Shown piece by piece: positions 32,556 through 42,431 of a stretch of 64,000 nucleotides of DNA (position 1 is the stretch's first letter; each line of letters starts with the position of its first letter). The position numbers and the translations under genes were made by a program. Origin of the DNA: Thioalkalivibrio sp. ALMg11 (GTDB lineage Bacteria > Pseudomonadota > Gammaproteobacteria > Ectothiorhodospirales > Ectothiorhodospiraceae); NCBI RefSeq assembly GCF_000377905.1, contig NZ_KB898875.1, forward strand, positions 171,052 through 235,051, written 5' to 3'. The notes below the pieces were generated by a model that saw only the letters and a list, made by a program, of their open reading frames with translations, was not told the DNA's origin and searched no databases.

Positions 32556-33410
32556 TCAGTAGAACTGGCCGAGCGCCGAGCGGACCTGGACTTCGGTCTC
32601 CGGCGTGAGGCGGTCCTCGAGCTTCAGTGGGTGGTCGGGCAGCAGCAGCACGACCGAGGATCCCAGGTTGAAGCGTCCCATCTCCGCGCCGCGCTCCAGG
32701 GTGATGGCACGGTCGGGGTATTCGCTCACGCTGATCTCGCGACCATGCGGCGGGGTGATCTCGCCGGCCCATACGGTCTCGATGGAACCGACGTTCTGCG
32801 CGCCGATCAGGGCCATGGCCATCGGCCCCACCGGGGTGTCGAAGCAGGCGACCACACGTTCGTTGCGGGCGTACAGCCGCGGCACGTGACGCACGATGCG
32901 CGGGGCGACCGAGAACAGCCGTCCGGGCACATGGATCATGTGGGTCAGGGTGCCGGTCAGCGGCATGTGCAGCCGGTGGTAGTGACGCGGCGACAGGTAC
33001 AGGGTGACGAAATGCCCGTGGCGGAAGGCGCCGGCCAGGTCGTCCTCCCCGCCCAGCAGTTCCCGCACTGTGTAGTGGTGTCCCTTGGCCTGGAAGATCT
33101 GCCCGCCCTCGATGCGCCCGGTCGCACTGACCCGTGAATCGGCCGGGCTGACCAGAGTGCTCGCATCCCCCGCCAGCGGGCGGGCATCCTCGCGCAGGGC
33201 GCGGGTGAACAACGCGTTGAAGCTGGGGTAGGCGGTCAGGTCTGACTCTGCGGCCTCGTCCATGTTCAGCCCGAAGCGGCGAACGAAGGCGCGCAACAGC
33301 GGCTGCAGGTGCGGCGACTCGATACGCGCCAGACGGTGCACCCCGCGCGACAGGGCGTGCTGCGGCAGCAGGTGCGACAGGCGCGCCAGCCAGGGGTCGA
33401 TCTTGCTCAT
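32556..33410 (-). CDS. psd: Phosphatidylserine decarboxylase proenzyme (long form)
   Basis: A 284-residue enzyme that converts phosphatidylserine to phosphatidylethanolamine. SPADSRVSATG, LYLSPRHYHRLHMP (charge-relay His), and the self-cleavage motif FNLGSSVVLLLP near residue 254 are all intact, so the pyruvoyl cofactor can form. The start at ATG 33410 gives the usual N-terminus (LARLSHLLPQHALSRGVHRLA). It is divergent from prmB. It probably performs the step that the Psd-like protein at 20351-21025 appears unable to do. Confidence 0.95.
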   Translation of the reverse strand: MSKIDPWLARLSHLLPQHALSRGVHRLARIESPHLQPLLRAFVRRFGLNMDEAAESDLTAYPSFNALFTRALREDARPLAGDASTLVSPADSRVSATGRIEGGQIFQAKGHHYTVRELLGGEDDLAGAFRHGHFVTLYLSPRHYHRLHMPLTGTLTHMIHVPGRLFSVAPRIVRHVPRLYARNERVVACFDTPVGPMAMALIGAQNVGSIETVWAGEITPPHGREISVSEYPDRAITLERGAEMGRFNLGSSVVLLLPDHPLKLEDRLTPETEVQVRSALGQFY

Positions 33411-33488
33411 GCGGGATCTCGCTTCGGCGTACACCGTGACATCGAGGCGGTATGATGACCGCCCTCGCACGCAACGGAAAGACCGGGC

Positions 33489-34385
33489 ATGGATTCGACC
33501 ACCGGATTGCGCACCCTGCGCGACTTCATTCGCTTCGGCGCCAGCCAGTTTCGCGGCGCCGGGCTGACCTTCGGTCATGGCACCGACAACGCCTTCGACG
33601 AGGCGGCCTGGCTGGTGCTGCATACGCTGCATCTGCCGCTGGATCTACCCGAGTCGTGGTGGGATTCGCGCCTGAGCGAGGCCGAGCGCACGCGGGTCGT
33701 GGCGGTGCTGCGCGAGCGCATCGCCACCCGCAAGCCTGCGGCGTACCTGACCCGCGAGGCCTGGTTCGCCGGGTTGCCGTTTTATGTCGACGAACGCGTG
33801 CTGGTGCCGCGCTCGCCGCTGGCGGAGTTGATCGCCGCGGGCTTCGAGCCGTGGGTGGATCCCGATGGGGTGACTCGGGCCCTGGATCTTTGCACCGGTG
33901 GCGGTTGCATCGGTATCGCGATGGCGCTGGCCCTGCCGCAGGCGCAGGTGGACCTGGCGGATGTCTCGCCGGATGCGCTGGCGGTGGCTCGGATCAACAT
34001 CGAGCGCCACCAGATGGGCGAGCAAGTCCGCGCATTGCAGTCCGACGTATTCGATGGGCTGCAAGCCGGGGACCGCTATGACCTGATTGTGTCCAATCCG
34101 CCTTACGTGGATGCCGAGGACATGGCGGCCTTGCCGGACGAGTACCGCCACGAGCCGGCCCTGGGGCTGGCCGCCGGGGGCGACGGGCTGGATATCGTGC
34201 GCCGCATCCTGGACGGGGCCCGCGAGCACCTGACCGAGGACGGCGCGCTGATCGTGGAGGTCGGCAACAGCCAGGCCGCGGTGGAGGCCGCCTTCCCGGA
34301 CCTGCCAATGATATGGCTGGAGTTCGAGGCCGGCGGGCATGGCGTGTTCCTGGTCTACGCCCGCGACTTGCCCGCAAGCGCCTGA
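33489..34385 (+). CDS. prmB: Ribosomal protein uL3 glutamine methyltransferase
   Basis: A 298-residue SAM-dependent methyltransferase of the HemK/PrmB group. [16 protein letters not shown] binds SAM, and the catalytic NPPY is at about residue 203. The [39 protein letters not shown] block and the N-terminal [23 protein letters not shown] favour PrmB over PrmC. Confidence 0.9.
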   Translation: MDSTTGLRTLRDFIRFGASQFRGAGLTFGHGTDNAFDEAAWLVLHTLHLPLDLPESWWDSRLSEAERTRVVAVLRERIATRKPAAYLTREAWFAGLPFYVDERVLVPRSPLAELIAAGFEPWVDPDGVTRALDLCTGGGCIGIAMALALPQAQVDLADVSPDALAVARINIERHQMGEQVRALQSDVFDGLQAGDRYDLIVSNPPYVDAEDMAALPDEYRHEPALGLAAGGDGLDIVRRILDGAREHLTEDGALIVEVGNSQAAVEAAFPDLPMIWLEFEAGGHGVFLVYARDLPASA

Positions 34386-34473
34386 CCCACGCGGAGCCGC
34401 TCCCGGGCCGCAGTCCGAAAACCCGGCAGAGGGCTCTGTAAACGGCGCCGGTGGCGATGCATACTGCGGGGCT

Positions 34474-35517
34474 ATGGAATCACGTCTGGTGGATATGCAG
34501 AGTCGGTCCGAGGAAGAGCGGGCGGAGGTCAGCCTGCGCCCGAAGCGGCTCGCCGACTACACTGGTCAGCCGCGTGTGGTCGAGCAACTGGGGCTGTTCA
34601 TCGAGGCTGCCCGCGGGCGCGACGAGGCCCTGGACCACACGCTGGTCGCCGGCCCGCCCGGGCTGGGCAAGACCACCCTCGCGCACATCATCGCCAACGA
34701 ACTGGGCGTGGGCCTGCGCCAGACCTCCGGCCCGGTGCTGGAACGCGCCGGCGATCTGGCGGCCATCCTTACCGCGCTGGAGCCGCGCGATGTGCTGTTC
34801 GTCGACGAGATCCACCGCCTGCCGACGGTAGTGGAAGAGATCCTGTATCCCGCCCTGGAAGATGGCCAGCTGGACATCGTGATCGGCGAGGGTCCGGCCG
34901 CGCGTTCGATCAAGGTGGACCTGCCGCCGTTCACACTGGTGGGGGCCACCACCCGCGCCGGGCTGCTCTCGGCCCCGTTACGTGACCGGTTCGGTATCGT
35001 CCAGCGCCTCGATCATTACACTGTCCCCGATCTCGCGTATATCGTGGATCGCGCCGCCGGCTTGCTGGGCGTGGGGATCGAGGCCGAGGGCGCGACCGAG
35101 ATCGCACGCCGCGGGCGCGGCACGCCGCGCCTGGCCAATCGTCTGTTGCGACGGGTGCGCGACTTCGCCCAGGTGCGGGCCGACGGCGTGGTGACCCTCG
35201 ATGTGGCCGCGCAGGCGCTGGACCTGCTGGCGATCGATGCCTCGGGGCTGGATGCCCAGGACCGCCGTCTGCTGGAGGTGCTGGTGGAGAAGTTTGACGG
35301 CGGGCCGGTCGGGGTCGAGAGTCTGGCCACGGCGATGAACGAGGACCGCGGCACGCTGGAGGATGTGGTCGAGCCGTTCCTGATCCAGCAGGGCTATCTG
35401 CAGCGCACCCCGCGCGGGCGCCAGGCGACCCGCCGCACGCTGGCCATGTTCGGCCTGACGCGCACGAAAGAGGGCGGCCTGCTGACGCCGACGGCCGAGG
35501 GCGCGCGCCAGCCATGA
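34474..35517 (+). CDS. ruvB: Holliday junction branch migration ATPase RuvB
   Basis: A 347-residue AAA+ motor. Walker A GPPGLGKT is at 60-67, Walker [10 protein letters not shown] follows, and the sensor [18 protein letters not shown] and C-terminal winged helix ([20 protein letters not shown]) are complete. The ruvC and ruvA genes that often precede it are not adjacent. Its stop overlaps the ybgC start (ATGA). Confidence 0.97.
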   Translation: MESRLVDMQSRSEEERAEVSLRPKRLADYTGQPRVVEQLGLFIEAARGRDEALDHTLVAGPPGLGKTTLAHIIANELGVGLRQTSGPVLERAGDLAAILTALEPRDVLFVDEIHRLPTVVEEILYPALEDGQLDIVIGEGPAARSIKVDLPPFTLVGATTRAGLLSAPLRDRFGIVQRLDHYTVPDLAYIVDRAAGLLGVGIEAEGATEIARRGRGTPRLANRLLRRVRDFAQVRADGVVTLDVAAQALDLLAIDASGLDAQDRRLLEVLVEKFDGGPVGVESLATAMNEDRGTLEDVVEPFLIQQGYLQRTPRGRQATRRTLAMFGLTRTKEGGLLTPTAEGARQP

Positions 35518-35933
35518 CGACGGATTTCGAATGGCCGGTGCGGGTGTATTACGAGGACACCGATGCCGGTGGCGTGGTGTACCACGCGAATTATCTGAAA
35601 TTCATGGAGCGCGCGCGGACCGAATGGCTGCGCGCGCTGGGCTTCGAGCAGGACCGGCTGCGCGCCGATTACGGAATTGTGTTCGCCGTGCGGCGTCTGT
35701 CTGTGGAGATGCAGCGCCCCGCGCATTTCAACGAGGCCCTGACGGTGACCTGCCGGGTGCAGCGTCTGCGCCGCGCCAGCATCGAATTCGCGCAGGTGGT
35801 GCAGCGTGACGCGACGGCACTGGTGACCGGCGAGGTCGGCATTGCCTGTGTGGACGTGGCCCGGCAGGCGCCGGTGGCAATCCCCGATGAAGTGACGCAC
35901 GCGCTGCGTGCGGCGGAAGGAACAAAGGCATAA
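35514..35933 (+). CDS. ybgC: Acyl-CoA thioesterase YbgC
   Basis: A 139-residue hot-dog thioesterase with the 4HBT signature [29 protein letters not shown]. It is the normal first gene of the tol-pal operon and overlaps ruvB by four bases. In E. coli it acts on short acyl-CoA or ACP and associates with phospholipid synthesis proteins. Confidence 0.95.
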   Translation: MTTDFEWPVRVYYEDTDAGGVVYHANYLKFMERARTEWLRALGFEQDRLRADYGIVFAVRRLSVEMQRPAHFNEALTVTCRVQRLRRASIEFAQVVQRDATALVTGEVGIACVDVARQAPVAIPDEVTHALRAAEGTKA

Positions 35934-35947
35934 CGGGAGATGGATAA

Positions 35948-36640
35948 GTGACAGTGGACTTTTCGATGTACCAGCTGATCATGGACGCGAGTCTGATCGT
36001 GCAGCTGGTCATGGTGATCCTGGTGGTCGCCTCGGTGCTCTCCTGGCTGGTGATCATCATCAAGGCGCGTTCCCTCAACGCGGCACACCGCGCCAGCGAT
36101 GAATTCGAGGAGCGCTTCTGGTCCGGCGCCGATCTGTCGCATCTGTACGAGGGGGTGCGGCGCAAGTCGGAGATGTCCGGCATGGAGCATGTCTTCTCCT
36201 CGGGCTTCAAGGAGTTCCTGCGGGCTCGCCAGCACGGCATGGCGCCCGGCGAGCCCGCCCATCGCGCGATGCGCGTGGCCATTGCGCGCGAGACCGACGG
36301 GATGGAGCGCTATCTGCAGTTCCTCGCCACGGTCGGTTCGACCAGCCCGTACATCGGCCTGTTCGGCACCGTGTGGGGCATCATGCACGCCTTCCTGGGG
36401 CTTTCCGGGGTGCAGCAGGCGACGTTGGCGATGGTGGCTCCGGGGATTGCCGAGGCCCTGATCGCAACCGCGCTCGGCCTGTTCGCTGCCATCCCGGCGG
36501 TGATCGCCTACAACCGTTTTGCCGGGGACGTCGACCGCGTGGCGGTCCGGCTGGAGAACTTCAGCGACGAATTCGTGGCCCTGCTGAATCGCCAGGGGGC
36601 GGGCAAGCCTGCCGAGGGTGCCGCCGGGGCGCCGGCCTAA
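35948..36640 (+). CDS. tolQ: Tol-Pal system membrane protein TolQ
   Basis: A 230-residue inner-membrane protein with three membrane helices, related to MotA/ExbB. The conserved TVGSTSPYIGLFGTVWGIMHAF and APGIAEALIATALGLFAAIPAVIAYN helices form the proton channel with TolR. The start is GTG 35948. It powers outer-membrane constriction during division. Confidence 0.96.
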   Translation: MTVDFSMYQLIMDASLIVQLVMVILVVASVLSWLVIIIKARSLNAAHRASDEFEERFWSGADLSHLYEGVRRKSEMSGMEHVFSSGFKEFLRARQHGMAPGEPAHRAMRVAIARETDGMERYLQFLATVGSTSPYIGLFGTVWGIMHAFLGLSGVQQATLAMVAPGIAEALIATALGLFAAIPAVIAYNRFAGDVDRVAVRLENFSDEFVALLNRQGAGKPAEGAAGAPA

Positions 36641-36643
36641 GCC

Positions 36644-37096
36644 ATGGCCGAGTCGCGTCGCAACAGCCGCCGCCTGAGGCGGCCCATGTCGCAGATCAAC
36701 GTCGTGCCGTTCATCGACGTGATGCTGGTTCTGCTGATCATCTTCATGATCACCGCGCCGATGCTGCAGCAGGGCGTGGAGGTCGACCTCCCGGAGGCCG
36801 ATGCCGAGGCCATGGAAGAAGACCCGCAGGCGACCGAGCCGCTGGTGGTCACGGTGGACGCCGCTGGTGCCATGAGCCTGAATCAGGGGCCTTACGTGAA
36901 CGAGCCGCTGGCGCCGCAGGAGATGACCGAGATCGTGCGCGAGTTCCTCGCCGAGAACCCGGGCACGCAGACCTTCGTGCGCGGTGACCGCAATGTCGAT
37001 TACGGCCGCGTGATCGATGCCATGATCGCCCTGCAGCGTGCCGGAGGCGGCCGGGTCGGGCTGATCACCGAGCCGCCGCGCGACAACCAGGACTGA
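36644..37096 (+). CDS. tolR: Tol-Pal system protein TolR
   Basis: A 150-residue single-span protein of the ExbD/TolR family. QINVVPFIDVMLVLLIIFMITAPM contains the membrane aspartate that carries protons. The periplasmic domain ends DYGRVIDAMIALQRAGGGRVGLIT. It begins four bases after tolQ. Confidence 0.96.
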   Translation: MAESRRNSRRLRRPMSQINVVPFIDVMLVLLIIFMITAPMLQQGVEVDLPEADAEAMEEDPQATEPLVVTVDAAGAMSLNQGPYVNEPLAPQEMTEIVREFLAENPGTQTFVRGDRNVDYGRVIDAMIALQRAGGGRVGLITEPPRDNQD

Positions 37097-37107
37097 GCCG
37101 CCCCGCC

Positions 37108-38121
37108 GTGTTCGAGCTCCTGCGCCGTCACCCCTTCAGCCTGATCCTCGTCCTGCTTCTGCACGGCGTGTTGTTCGCGGCGTTGTTGCTGAATGTCAGC
37201 ATGGTATCGCCGACCTCCACCCGCGCTGCGGTCGAGATTGCCGTGCAGGAGGAGATCGAGGTGATCGACGCGGTCGCGGTGGATGCCGAGACCTTCGATC
37301 GCATTGAACACCAGCGCGAAGTGGCCGACCAGGAACGCGTCGCCGAGCAACTGCGTGCCGAGGAGGATCGCCGCCGCGCCGAGGAGCAGGCCCGGCGCGA
37401 GGAAGAGCGCCGCCAGGCCGAGGAGCAGCGCCGTCGCGAGGAACAGGAGCGTGCGCGCCAGCAGGCCCTGGAGGATGCCGAGCAAGCCCGCCGCGAGGCC
37501 GAGGAAGAACGCCGCCAGGCACGCGAGGAGGCCGAGGCCGAACGCGAGCGCATCCGCCAGGAACGCGAGGCCGCGGAACAGGCCCGGCGCGAGGCCGAGG
37601 AGGCCCGCGAGCGCGAGGAGGCGGAACGGCGCGAGCGCGAGGAAGCGGAGCGCCAGGCGCAGGAAGAGGCGGAGCGCCGCGAGCGTGAGGCGGCCGAACG
37701 CCGCGAGCGGGAAGAGGCGGAGCGCCGCGCGGAGCAGGAGCGCGAACTGGAAGAGCAGCGCCGGCGCGAGGCGATGGAACGCGAGCAGGAGCGCATGGCC
37801 GAGGCGCAGGCCCGGCGCGAGGCGGCCGAACGTCAGGCGCAGGCGGATCGAGAACTGGTCGAATGGCGGACGCAGGTGCAGGCGGTGGTGGAGCGCCGCT
37901 GGCGCCAGCCATCGGGTCTGGATGCCTCGGATCGTGCCTTCGTTCTCGTGCGCGTCAACGAGACCGGGCGTATCATCAATTTCGACATCGAGAGCTGCTC
38001 CGGCGGGTCCGCCTTCTGCGACTCGGTCCGTCAGACCATGGATCGCCTGTCGTCGCTGCCGCGTCCGCCGGATGCGGATGCCGTGCGCGGCGGGGTGCGC
38101 ATCCGCTTCGAGCCCGACTGA
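37108..38121 (+). CDS. tolA: Tol-Pal system protein TolA
   Basis: A 337-residue protein. An N-terminal membrane anchor (residues about 9-33) is followed by an Arg/Glu-rich helix of about 190 residues (roughly 65-255) and a C-terminal globular domain (ELVEWRTQVQAVVERRWRQPSG ... LSSLPRPPDADAVRGGVRIRFEPD). TolA bridges the inner membrane to Pal and TolB. The helix uses Arg rather than the Ala/Lys-rich repeats of E. coli. The start is GTG 37108. Confidence 0.93.
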   Translation: MFELLRRHPFSLILVLLLHGVLFAALLLNVSMVSPTSTRAAVEIAVQEEIEVIDAVAVDAETFDRIEHQREVADQERVAEQLRAEEDRRRAEEQARREEERRQAEEQRRREEQERARQQALEDAEQARREAEEERRQAREEAEAERERIRQEREAAEQARREAEEAREREEAERREREEAERQAQEEAERREREAAERREREEAERRAEQERELEEQRRREAMEREQERMAEAQARREAAERQAQADRELVEWRTQVQAVVERRWRQPSGLDASDRAFVLVRVNETGRIINFDIESCSGGSAFCDSVRQTMDRLSSLPRPPDADAVRGGVRIRFEPD

Positions 38122-38155
38122 CCGGGCCGCCGCAAGCCGGCCCACGAGGAAACAC

Positions 38156-39442
38156 ATGCAACGAATGATTCACGTGATGCTGCTGGGGTTGGCGCTGTTT
38201 TGGTCGGCGCAGGCCCAGGCGGTGCTGGAAGTGACGGTGACCGAGGGTGTGACCGGCGCGATTCCCGTGGCCGTGACCCCGTTCGCCTGGGAGGGCGACG
38301 GGCGCCCGGACGAGGACGTAGGCGAGATCCTGGCCGCGAACCTGACCCGGAGCGGGCTGTTTGACGTCGAGCGCGAAGGCTTGCCCTCGGCGCCCTCGGG
38401 CCCTGCCGACTTCCTCGCCCAGCCCTGGGCCGAGGCGGGTATGGAGTACCTGGTGGTCGGCTCCATGCGCCCCGACGGCGACCGCGTGATGGTCGAGTTC
38501 CACGTCTTCGACGTGCTGGCGGAGGAGCGTCTGGGCGGCTGGCGTATCCCCGTGCCGGCGGACATGCTGCGCCGCGGCGCGCATCGCGTGTCGGATATCG
38601 TCTACGAGCAGATCACCGGCGACCCGGGCGCCTTCAGTGCGCGCATCGCGTTTGTCAGCGTCGAGCGCCGCAACGACTCGCGCGAGTTCCGCCTGGAGGT
38701 CGCGGACTCCGACGGCGCCAATCCGCGCACCCTGTTCCGGTCGCGGGATCCGATCATGTCGCCGGACTGGTCGCCGGACGGTCGTGAGCTGGTTTACGTC
38801 TCGTTCGAGAATCGCCGCTCCGAGGTCTTCCGCCAGAACGTGGAGACCGGCGAGCGCAGCCGGATCGCGAGCTTTACCGGCATCAACAGCGCACCGGCCT
38901 GGTCGCCGGACGGGCGCCAGCTGGCAATGAGCCTGTCGCGCGACGGCTCGCCGAATATCTACGTGATGGATCTGGCCTCCGGCGATCTGCGTCAACTGAC
39001 GCGCTCCAGCGCGATCGAGACCGAGCCGGTCTGGTCGCCCGACGGCGACACCATCTACTTCACCTCCGACCGTGCGGGCGCGCCGCAGATCTATGCTCAG
39101 CCGGCCAGCGGCGGCAATGCGCGCCGGCTCACCTTCGAGAGCGGCTACGCGGCGGCGGGCACGATCTCCCCGGATGGCCGTTCATTGGTGTACGTCCATG
39201 GGGGCGATGGCGGATTTCAGCTGGCGCGTCTCGATCTGGATGATCGCCGTGTGACGCGCCTCACGGACGGGCGCGATGCAGAATCGCCAAGCTTTGCACC
39301 CAATGGCAGCATGATTCTGTATGCCATGACGGATGGGGGGCGAGGCGTGCTCGGTTCCGTCAGTCGCGACGGCCAGGTGCACCAGCGACTGGCCGCTCGT
39401 GAAGGCGAGGTGCGTGAGCCCGCCTGGTCGCCCCTGAACTGA
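38156..39442 (+). CDS. tolB: Tol-Pal system beta-propeller protein TolB
   Basis: A 428-residue periplasmic protein starting at ATG 38156 (GAGGAAAC upstream). The signal peptide ends near AQA-VLEV. The TolB N-terminal domain spans about residues 22-160. A six-bladed propeller follows, with repeated WSPDGRELVYVSFE / WSPDGRQLAMS / WSPDGDTIYFTSD blades. It binds Pal. Confidence 0.96.
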   Translation: MQRMIHVMLLGLALFWSAQAQAVLEVTVTEGVTGAIPVAVTPFAWEGDGRPDEDVGEILAANLTRSGLFDVEREGLPSAPSGPADFLAQPWAEAGMEYLVVGSMRPDGDRVMVEFHVFDVLAEERLGGWRIPVPADMLRRGAHRVSDIVYEQITGDPGAFSARIAFVSVERRNDSREFRLEVADSDGANPRTLFRSRDPIMSPDWSPDGRELVYVSFENRRSEVFRQNVETGERSRIASFTGINSAPAWSPDGRQLAMSLSRDGSPNIYVMDLASGDLRQLTRSSAIETEPVWSPDGDTIYFTSDRAGAPQIYAQPASGGNARRLTFESGYAAAGTISPDGRSLVYVHGGDGGFQLARLDLDDRRVTRLTDGRDAESPSFAPNGSMILYAMTDGGRGVLGSVSRDGQVHQRLAAREGEVREPAWSPLN

Positions 39443-39487
39443 TCTCTCCGGACCCTTTACTGTCCATTCTTCAAGGAAACGAACGCC

Positions 39488-40042
39488 ATGAATAAAGTGT
39501 TTCGCCTGGCCCTAGCGGCCGTCGTCATTGCGGCCCTGTCGGCCTGTGCCACACCAACACGCGATGCCGAGGACGCCGAACGTGCCGCCGAGCGCGAAGC
39601 GGCCGCCGAACAGGCACGTGCCGAACGCGAGGCCGCCGAGGCCCGCGGCCTGGGTCGGGACCGCGAATTCGACGCGGCGGCCCTGGACGATCCGGACAGC
39701 CCGCTGGCCGACCGTCTGGTGTACTTCGACTTTGACCGCGACGAGGTCAAGTCCGAACACATGCCGATGCTCGAGGCGCACGCCGCCTACCTCTCTCAGA
39801 ATTCGGGCGCGCGCCTGCGCCTGGAAGGACATACCGACGAGCGCGGCACGCGCGAGTACAACCTGGCCCTGGGCGAACGCCGTGCGCAGTCGGTGCGCCG
39901 GGTGCTGAATCTGAACGGCGCCTCGGATGACCAGCTCGAGGTCATCAGTTATGGTGAAGAGATGCCAGTGGCCTTCCAGCAGAACGAGGAGGCCTGGGCC
40001 AAGAATCGCCGGGTCGAGCTGGTCTACGAATCCCGGCGCTAA
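39488..40042 (+). CDS. pal: Peptidoglycan-associated lipoprotein Pal
   Basis: A 184-residue outer-membrane lipoprotein with lipobox ALSAC (Cys20). An Ala/Glu-rich linker leads to an OmpA-like peptidoglycan-binding domain: VYFDFDRDEVK, LRLEGHTDERGTREYNLALGERRAQSVR. It anchors the Tol system to the cell wall. Confidence 0.97.
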   Translation: MNKVFRLALAAVVIAALSACATPTRDAEDAERAAEREAAAEQARAEREAAEARGLGRDREFDAAALDDPDSPLADRLVYFDFDRDEVKSEHMPMLEAHAAYLSQNSGARLRLEGHTDERGTREYNLALGERRAQSVRRVLNLNGASDDQLEVISYGEEMPVAFQQNEEAWAKNRRVELVYESRR

Positions 40043-40057
40043 GCGACGGGAAGCCAG

Positions 40058-40900
40058 ATGCAATCAAAGCTCGACAAGTCTTGCGGAAATGCCCCCTCGG
40101 GGGCATTTCTGTTTCGGTGCCCGGGACGTCCGGGCCTTCTTCTTGGTGCCATTCTGGCCGTAACCTTCGCCCTGGCCCCGCTGGCCCTGGTGCCGGGAAC
40201 GGCCGGGGCCCAGGACGGTACGGTGTTCGCCACCCAGTCGCAGATCCGCCAGCTCGAACGCCGTCTGGAGCGCGTCGAGCGGGTACTGGATTCCAGTGCG
40301 ATGAACGAGTTGTTGCAGGTTTCCGAGTCGTTGAGTCGTGACCTGCGCGAGCTGCGCGGCGAGGTGGAGACCCTGCGCCACGAGGTGAACCGTCTCAGCA
40401 CCCGCCAGCGCGATCAGTTCCGTCACCTGGACGAGCGGGTGGGCGCGTTCGAGAGCGGGGTGGTGGCCACGGATGATGCGCCGCGGGAGGAAGTGGTTGA
40501 ACTGGACCTGCCGGAGGCGGACGAGCAAGCCGCCTATCAGGCGGCATTCGACGACCTGATGGCTGGGGACTACAGCTCTGCGATGCGCAAGCTTGAGCGG
40601 TTCATCGAGGACTATCCCGACGGCAATTTCACCGCCAATGCGTGGTACTGGCTGGCCGAGGCGAAGTACGCCAGTGGCGAGTTCGAAGCGGCGCTGGAGG
40701 ACTTCGAACGTCTGCGCGAGGGCTTCCCTGAAAGCGACAAGAGTGGCGATGCCCTGCTGAAGATCGGCTACGCCCACTACGAATTGCAGAACTTCGAGGC
40801 GGCGCGCGAGGCCCTGGAGGCGGTACGGGCCGACTACGGCGGGACTACCCTGGATCGCCTGGCCCGTGAGCGCCTGCGACGGATTGAAGACAGCCAATGA
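40058..40900 (+). CDS. cpoB: Cell division coordinator CpoB (YbgF)
   Basis: A 280-residue periplasmic protein. An N-terminal coiled coil (QIRQLERRLERVERVLD and following heptads) leads to a TPR domain of CpoB type (YQAAFDDLMAGDYSSAMRKLERFIEDYPD). The only in-frame ATG that keeps a signal peptide is 40058, with GGGAAG upstream; this gives an unusually long n-region of about 26 residues. The first codons span a terminator-like hairpin (40086-40109). It coordinates peptidoglycan synthesis with outer-membrane constriction. Confidence 0.9.
   Translation: MQSKLDKSCGNAPSGAFLFRCPGRPGLLLGAILAVTFALAPLALVPGTAGAQDGTVFATQSQIRQLERRLERVERVLDSSAMNELLQVSESLSRDLRELRGEVETLRHEVNRLSTRQRDQFRHLDERVGAFESGVVATDDAPREEVVELDLPEADEQAAYQAAFDDLMAGDYSSAMRKLERFIEDYPDGNFTANAWYWLAEAKYASGEFEAALEDFERLREGFPESDKSGDALLKIGYAHYELQNFEAAREALEAVRADYGGTTLDRLARERLRRIEDSQ
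40086..40115 (+). terminator. Terminator-like hairpin inside the start of cpoB
   Basis: Ten-bp stem GAAATGCCCC / GGGGCATTTC with loop CTCG, followed by TGTTT. It could end part of the tol-pal transcript, but it lies within the predicted cpoB coding sequence. Confidence 0.65.
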
Positions 40901-41592
40901 CCACGGACACGCTGCGTGATGCCCGGGGGGCCGGGGTGATCGATCCGGCCTCGGTGCGGCTGAGGATCAGCGAGATGTTCGTCTCCCTGCAAGGGGAGGC
41001 GGCGCAGGTAGGCTGGCCCACCGCCTTCGTGCGCCTGACCGGTTGCCCGCTGCGCTGTCGCTGGTGTGACAGCGAATACGCCTTCGAGGGTGGCGAGGCC
41101 CTGATGCTCGCGACGATCCTCGACTGGGTCGGACGCGCCGGGGTTCGACATGTCTGCGTGACGGGCGGCGAGCCGCTCGCGCAGCCGGGCTGCCTGCCGC
41201 TCCTGGAGGGCCTGTGCGATGCCGGGTTCACCGTTTCGCTGGAGACCAGCGGGGCGATGGAGGTCGCGGGTGTCGATCCGCGGGTGGCCATTGTGATGGA
41301 CTGGAAGGCGCCGGCGTCGCAGGAGTCCGCCCGCAACCACCCCGACAACATCCCTCGGCTGAAGGCCGGTGACCAGTTGAAGTTCGTGCTGGCCGGGCGC
41401 GAGGATTTTGACTGGGCGCGGGCCGAGCTGGAGCGTCTGGGGCTGGCCCCGGAGGTCGAGGTCCTGTTCTCGCCGGTGTACGGCGAACTGGAACCGAGGG
41501 CCCTGGCCGACTGGATCGTCGCGGAACGCCTCCCGGTTCGCTTTCAGGTGCAACTGCACAAGCTCCTCTGGGGCGATCAACCGGGCCGTTGA
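40897..41592 (+). CDS. queE: 7-carboxy-7-deazaguanine synthase QueE
   Basis: A 231-residue radical-SAM enzyme with the cluster cysteines at 50, 54 and 57 (CPLRCRWC). [12 protein letters not shown] and LETSGAM are family motifs. It makes the deazapurine ring of queuosine from carboxy-tetrahydropterin. It overlaps cpoB by four bases (ATGA) and is followed two bases later by queC. Confidence 0.95.
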   Translation: MTTDTLRDARGAGVIDPASVRLRISEMFVSLQGEAAQVGWPTAFVRLTGCPLRCRWCDSEYAFEGGEALMLATILDWVGRAGVRHVCVTGGEPLAQPGCLPLLEGLCDAGFTVSLETSGAMEVAGVDPRVAIVMDWKAPASQESARNHPDNIPRLKAGDQLKFVLAGREDFDWARAELERLGLAPEVEVLFSPVYGELEPRALADWIVAERLPVRFQVQLHKLLWGDQPGR

Positions 41593-41593
41593 G

Positions 41594-42280
41594 ATGAGTG
41601 AGCGCGCGGAGAAGGCCGTGGTGCTGCTCTCGGGCGGGCTCGACTCGGCGACTTGCCTGGCCATGGCCCGCGCCGAGGGTCTGGACTGTCACGCCCTGTC
41701 GATCGACTACGGTCAACGCCATCACACGGAGCTGGACGCCGCGCGGCGCGTAGCCGCCGCCCAGGGCGTGACAGATCACCGCGTAGTGGCGGTGGACCTG
41801 AGCGCGATTGGTGGATCCGCACTGACGGACACCGCGATCGATGTGCCCACGACGCCCACCGAGGGCATCCCTGTCACCTATGTGCCGGCGCGGAACACGG
41901 TGTTCCTCGCGCTGGCGCTGGGCCTTGCCGAGACCCTGGATGCGCGCCTGCTGTATGTGGGGGCCAACGCGGTGGACTACTCCGGCTACCCGGATTGTCG
42001 TCCGGCCTTCATCGAGGCCTTCCGCGACCTCGCCCGGGTGGCGACTCGCAGCGGGGTGGAGGGCACGCCCTGGGAGGTGCGGGCGCCGCTGATGCATTGG
42101 TCCAAGGCCGAGATCATCCAGGCCGGGGTCCGCCTCGGGGTTGACTACAGCCAGACGGTCAGCTGCTACCAGGCCGACGCCGACGGCCGCGCATGCGGGC
42201 GCTGCGACAGCTGCCGCATCCGCCGCGAGGGCTTCGCGGCCGCCGGCGTCCCCGACCCGACCCGCTATGTCCCCGACTGA
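41594..42280 (+). CDS. queC: 7-cyano-7-deazaguanine synthase QueC
   Basis: A 228-residue ATP-dependent amidation/dehydration enzyme that makes preQ0. The PP-loop [15 protein letters not shown] is at the N-terminus. [15 protein letters not shown] and the C-terminal zinc cysteines (SCYQ ... ACGRCDSC) are intact. Confidence 0.96.
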   Translation: MSERAEKAVVLLSGGLDSATCLAMARAEGLDCHALSIDYGQRHHTELDAARRVAAAQGVTDHRVVAVDLSAIGGSALTDTAIDVPTTPTEGIPVTYVPARNTVFLALALGLAETLDARLLYVGANAVDYSGYPDCRPAFIEAFRDLARVATRSGVEGTPWEVRAPLMHWSKAEIIQAGVRLGVDYSQTVSCYQADADGRACGRCDSCRIRREGFAAAGVPDPTRYVPD

Positions 42281-42431
42281 TCCTCGGCGGCCGCAGGGGC
42301 GCGGGCTGCCCGTGCTCGAGGGAACCCTCGGCTGGAATGAAAATGGACTCGATCTCGTCTAGCGTCCGATGTATGCTGCGCACCCCGTGGGTGCAGGCCA
42401 GCCCTGAAATCTTTCATCGAGAGGATACGTG

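Noticed and set aside
37283..38155. Open frame running through tolA in another phase and continuing into tolB
   Set aside because: It is the Arg-rich shadow of the Glu/Arg coiled coil of TolA. Only the tolB part from 38156 has signal peptide and homology.
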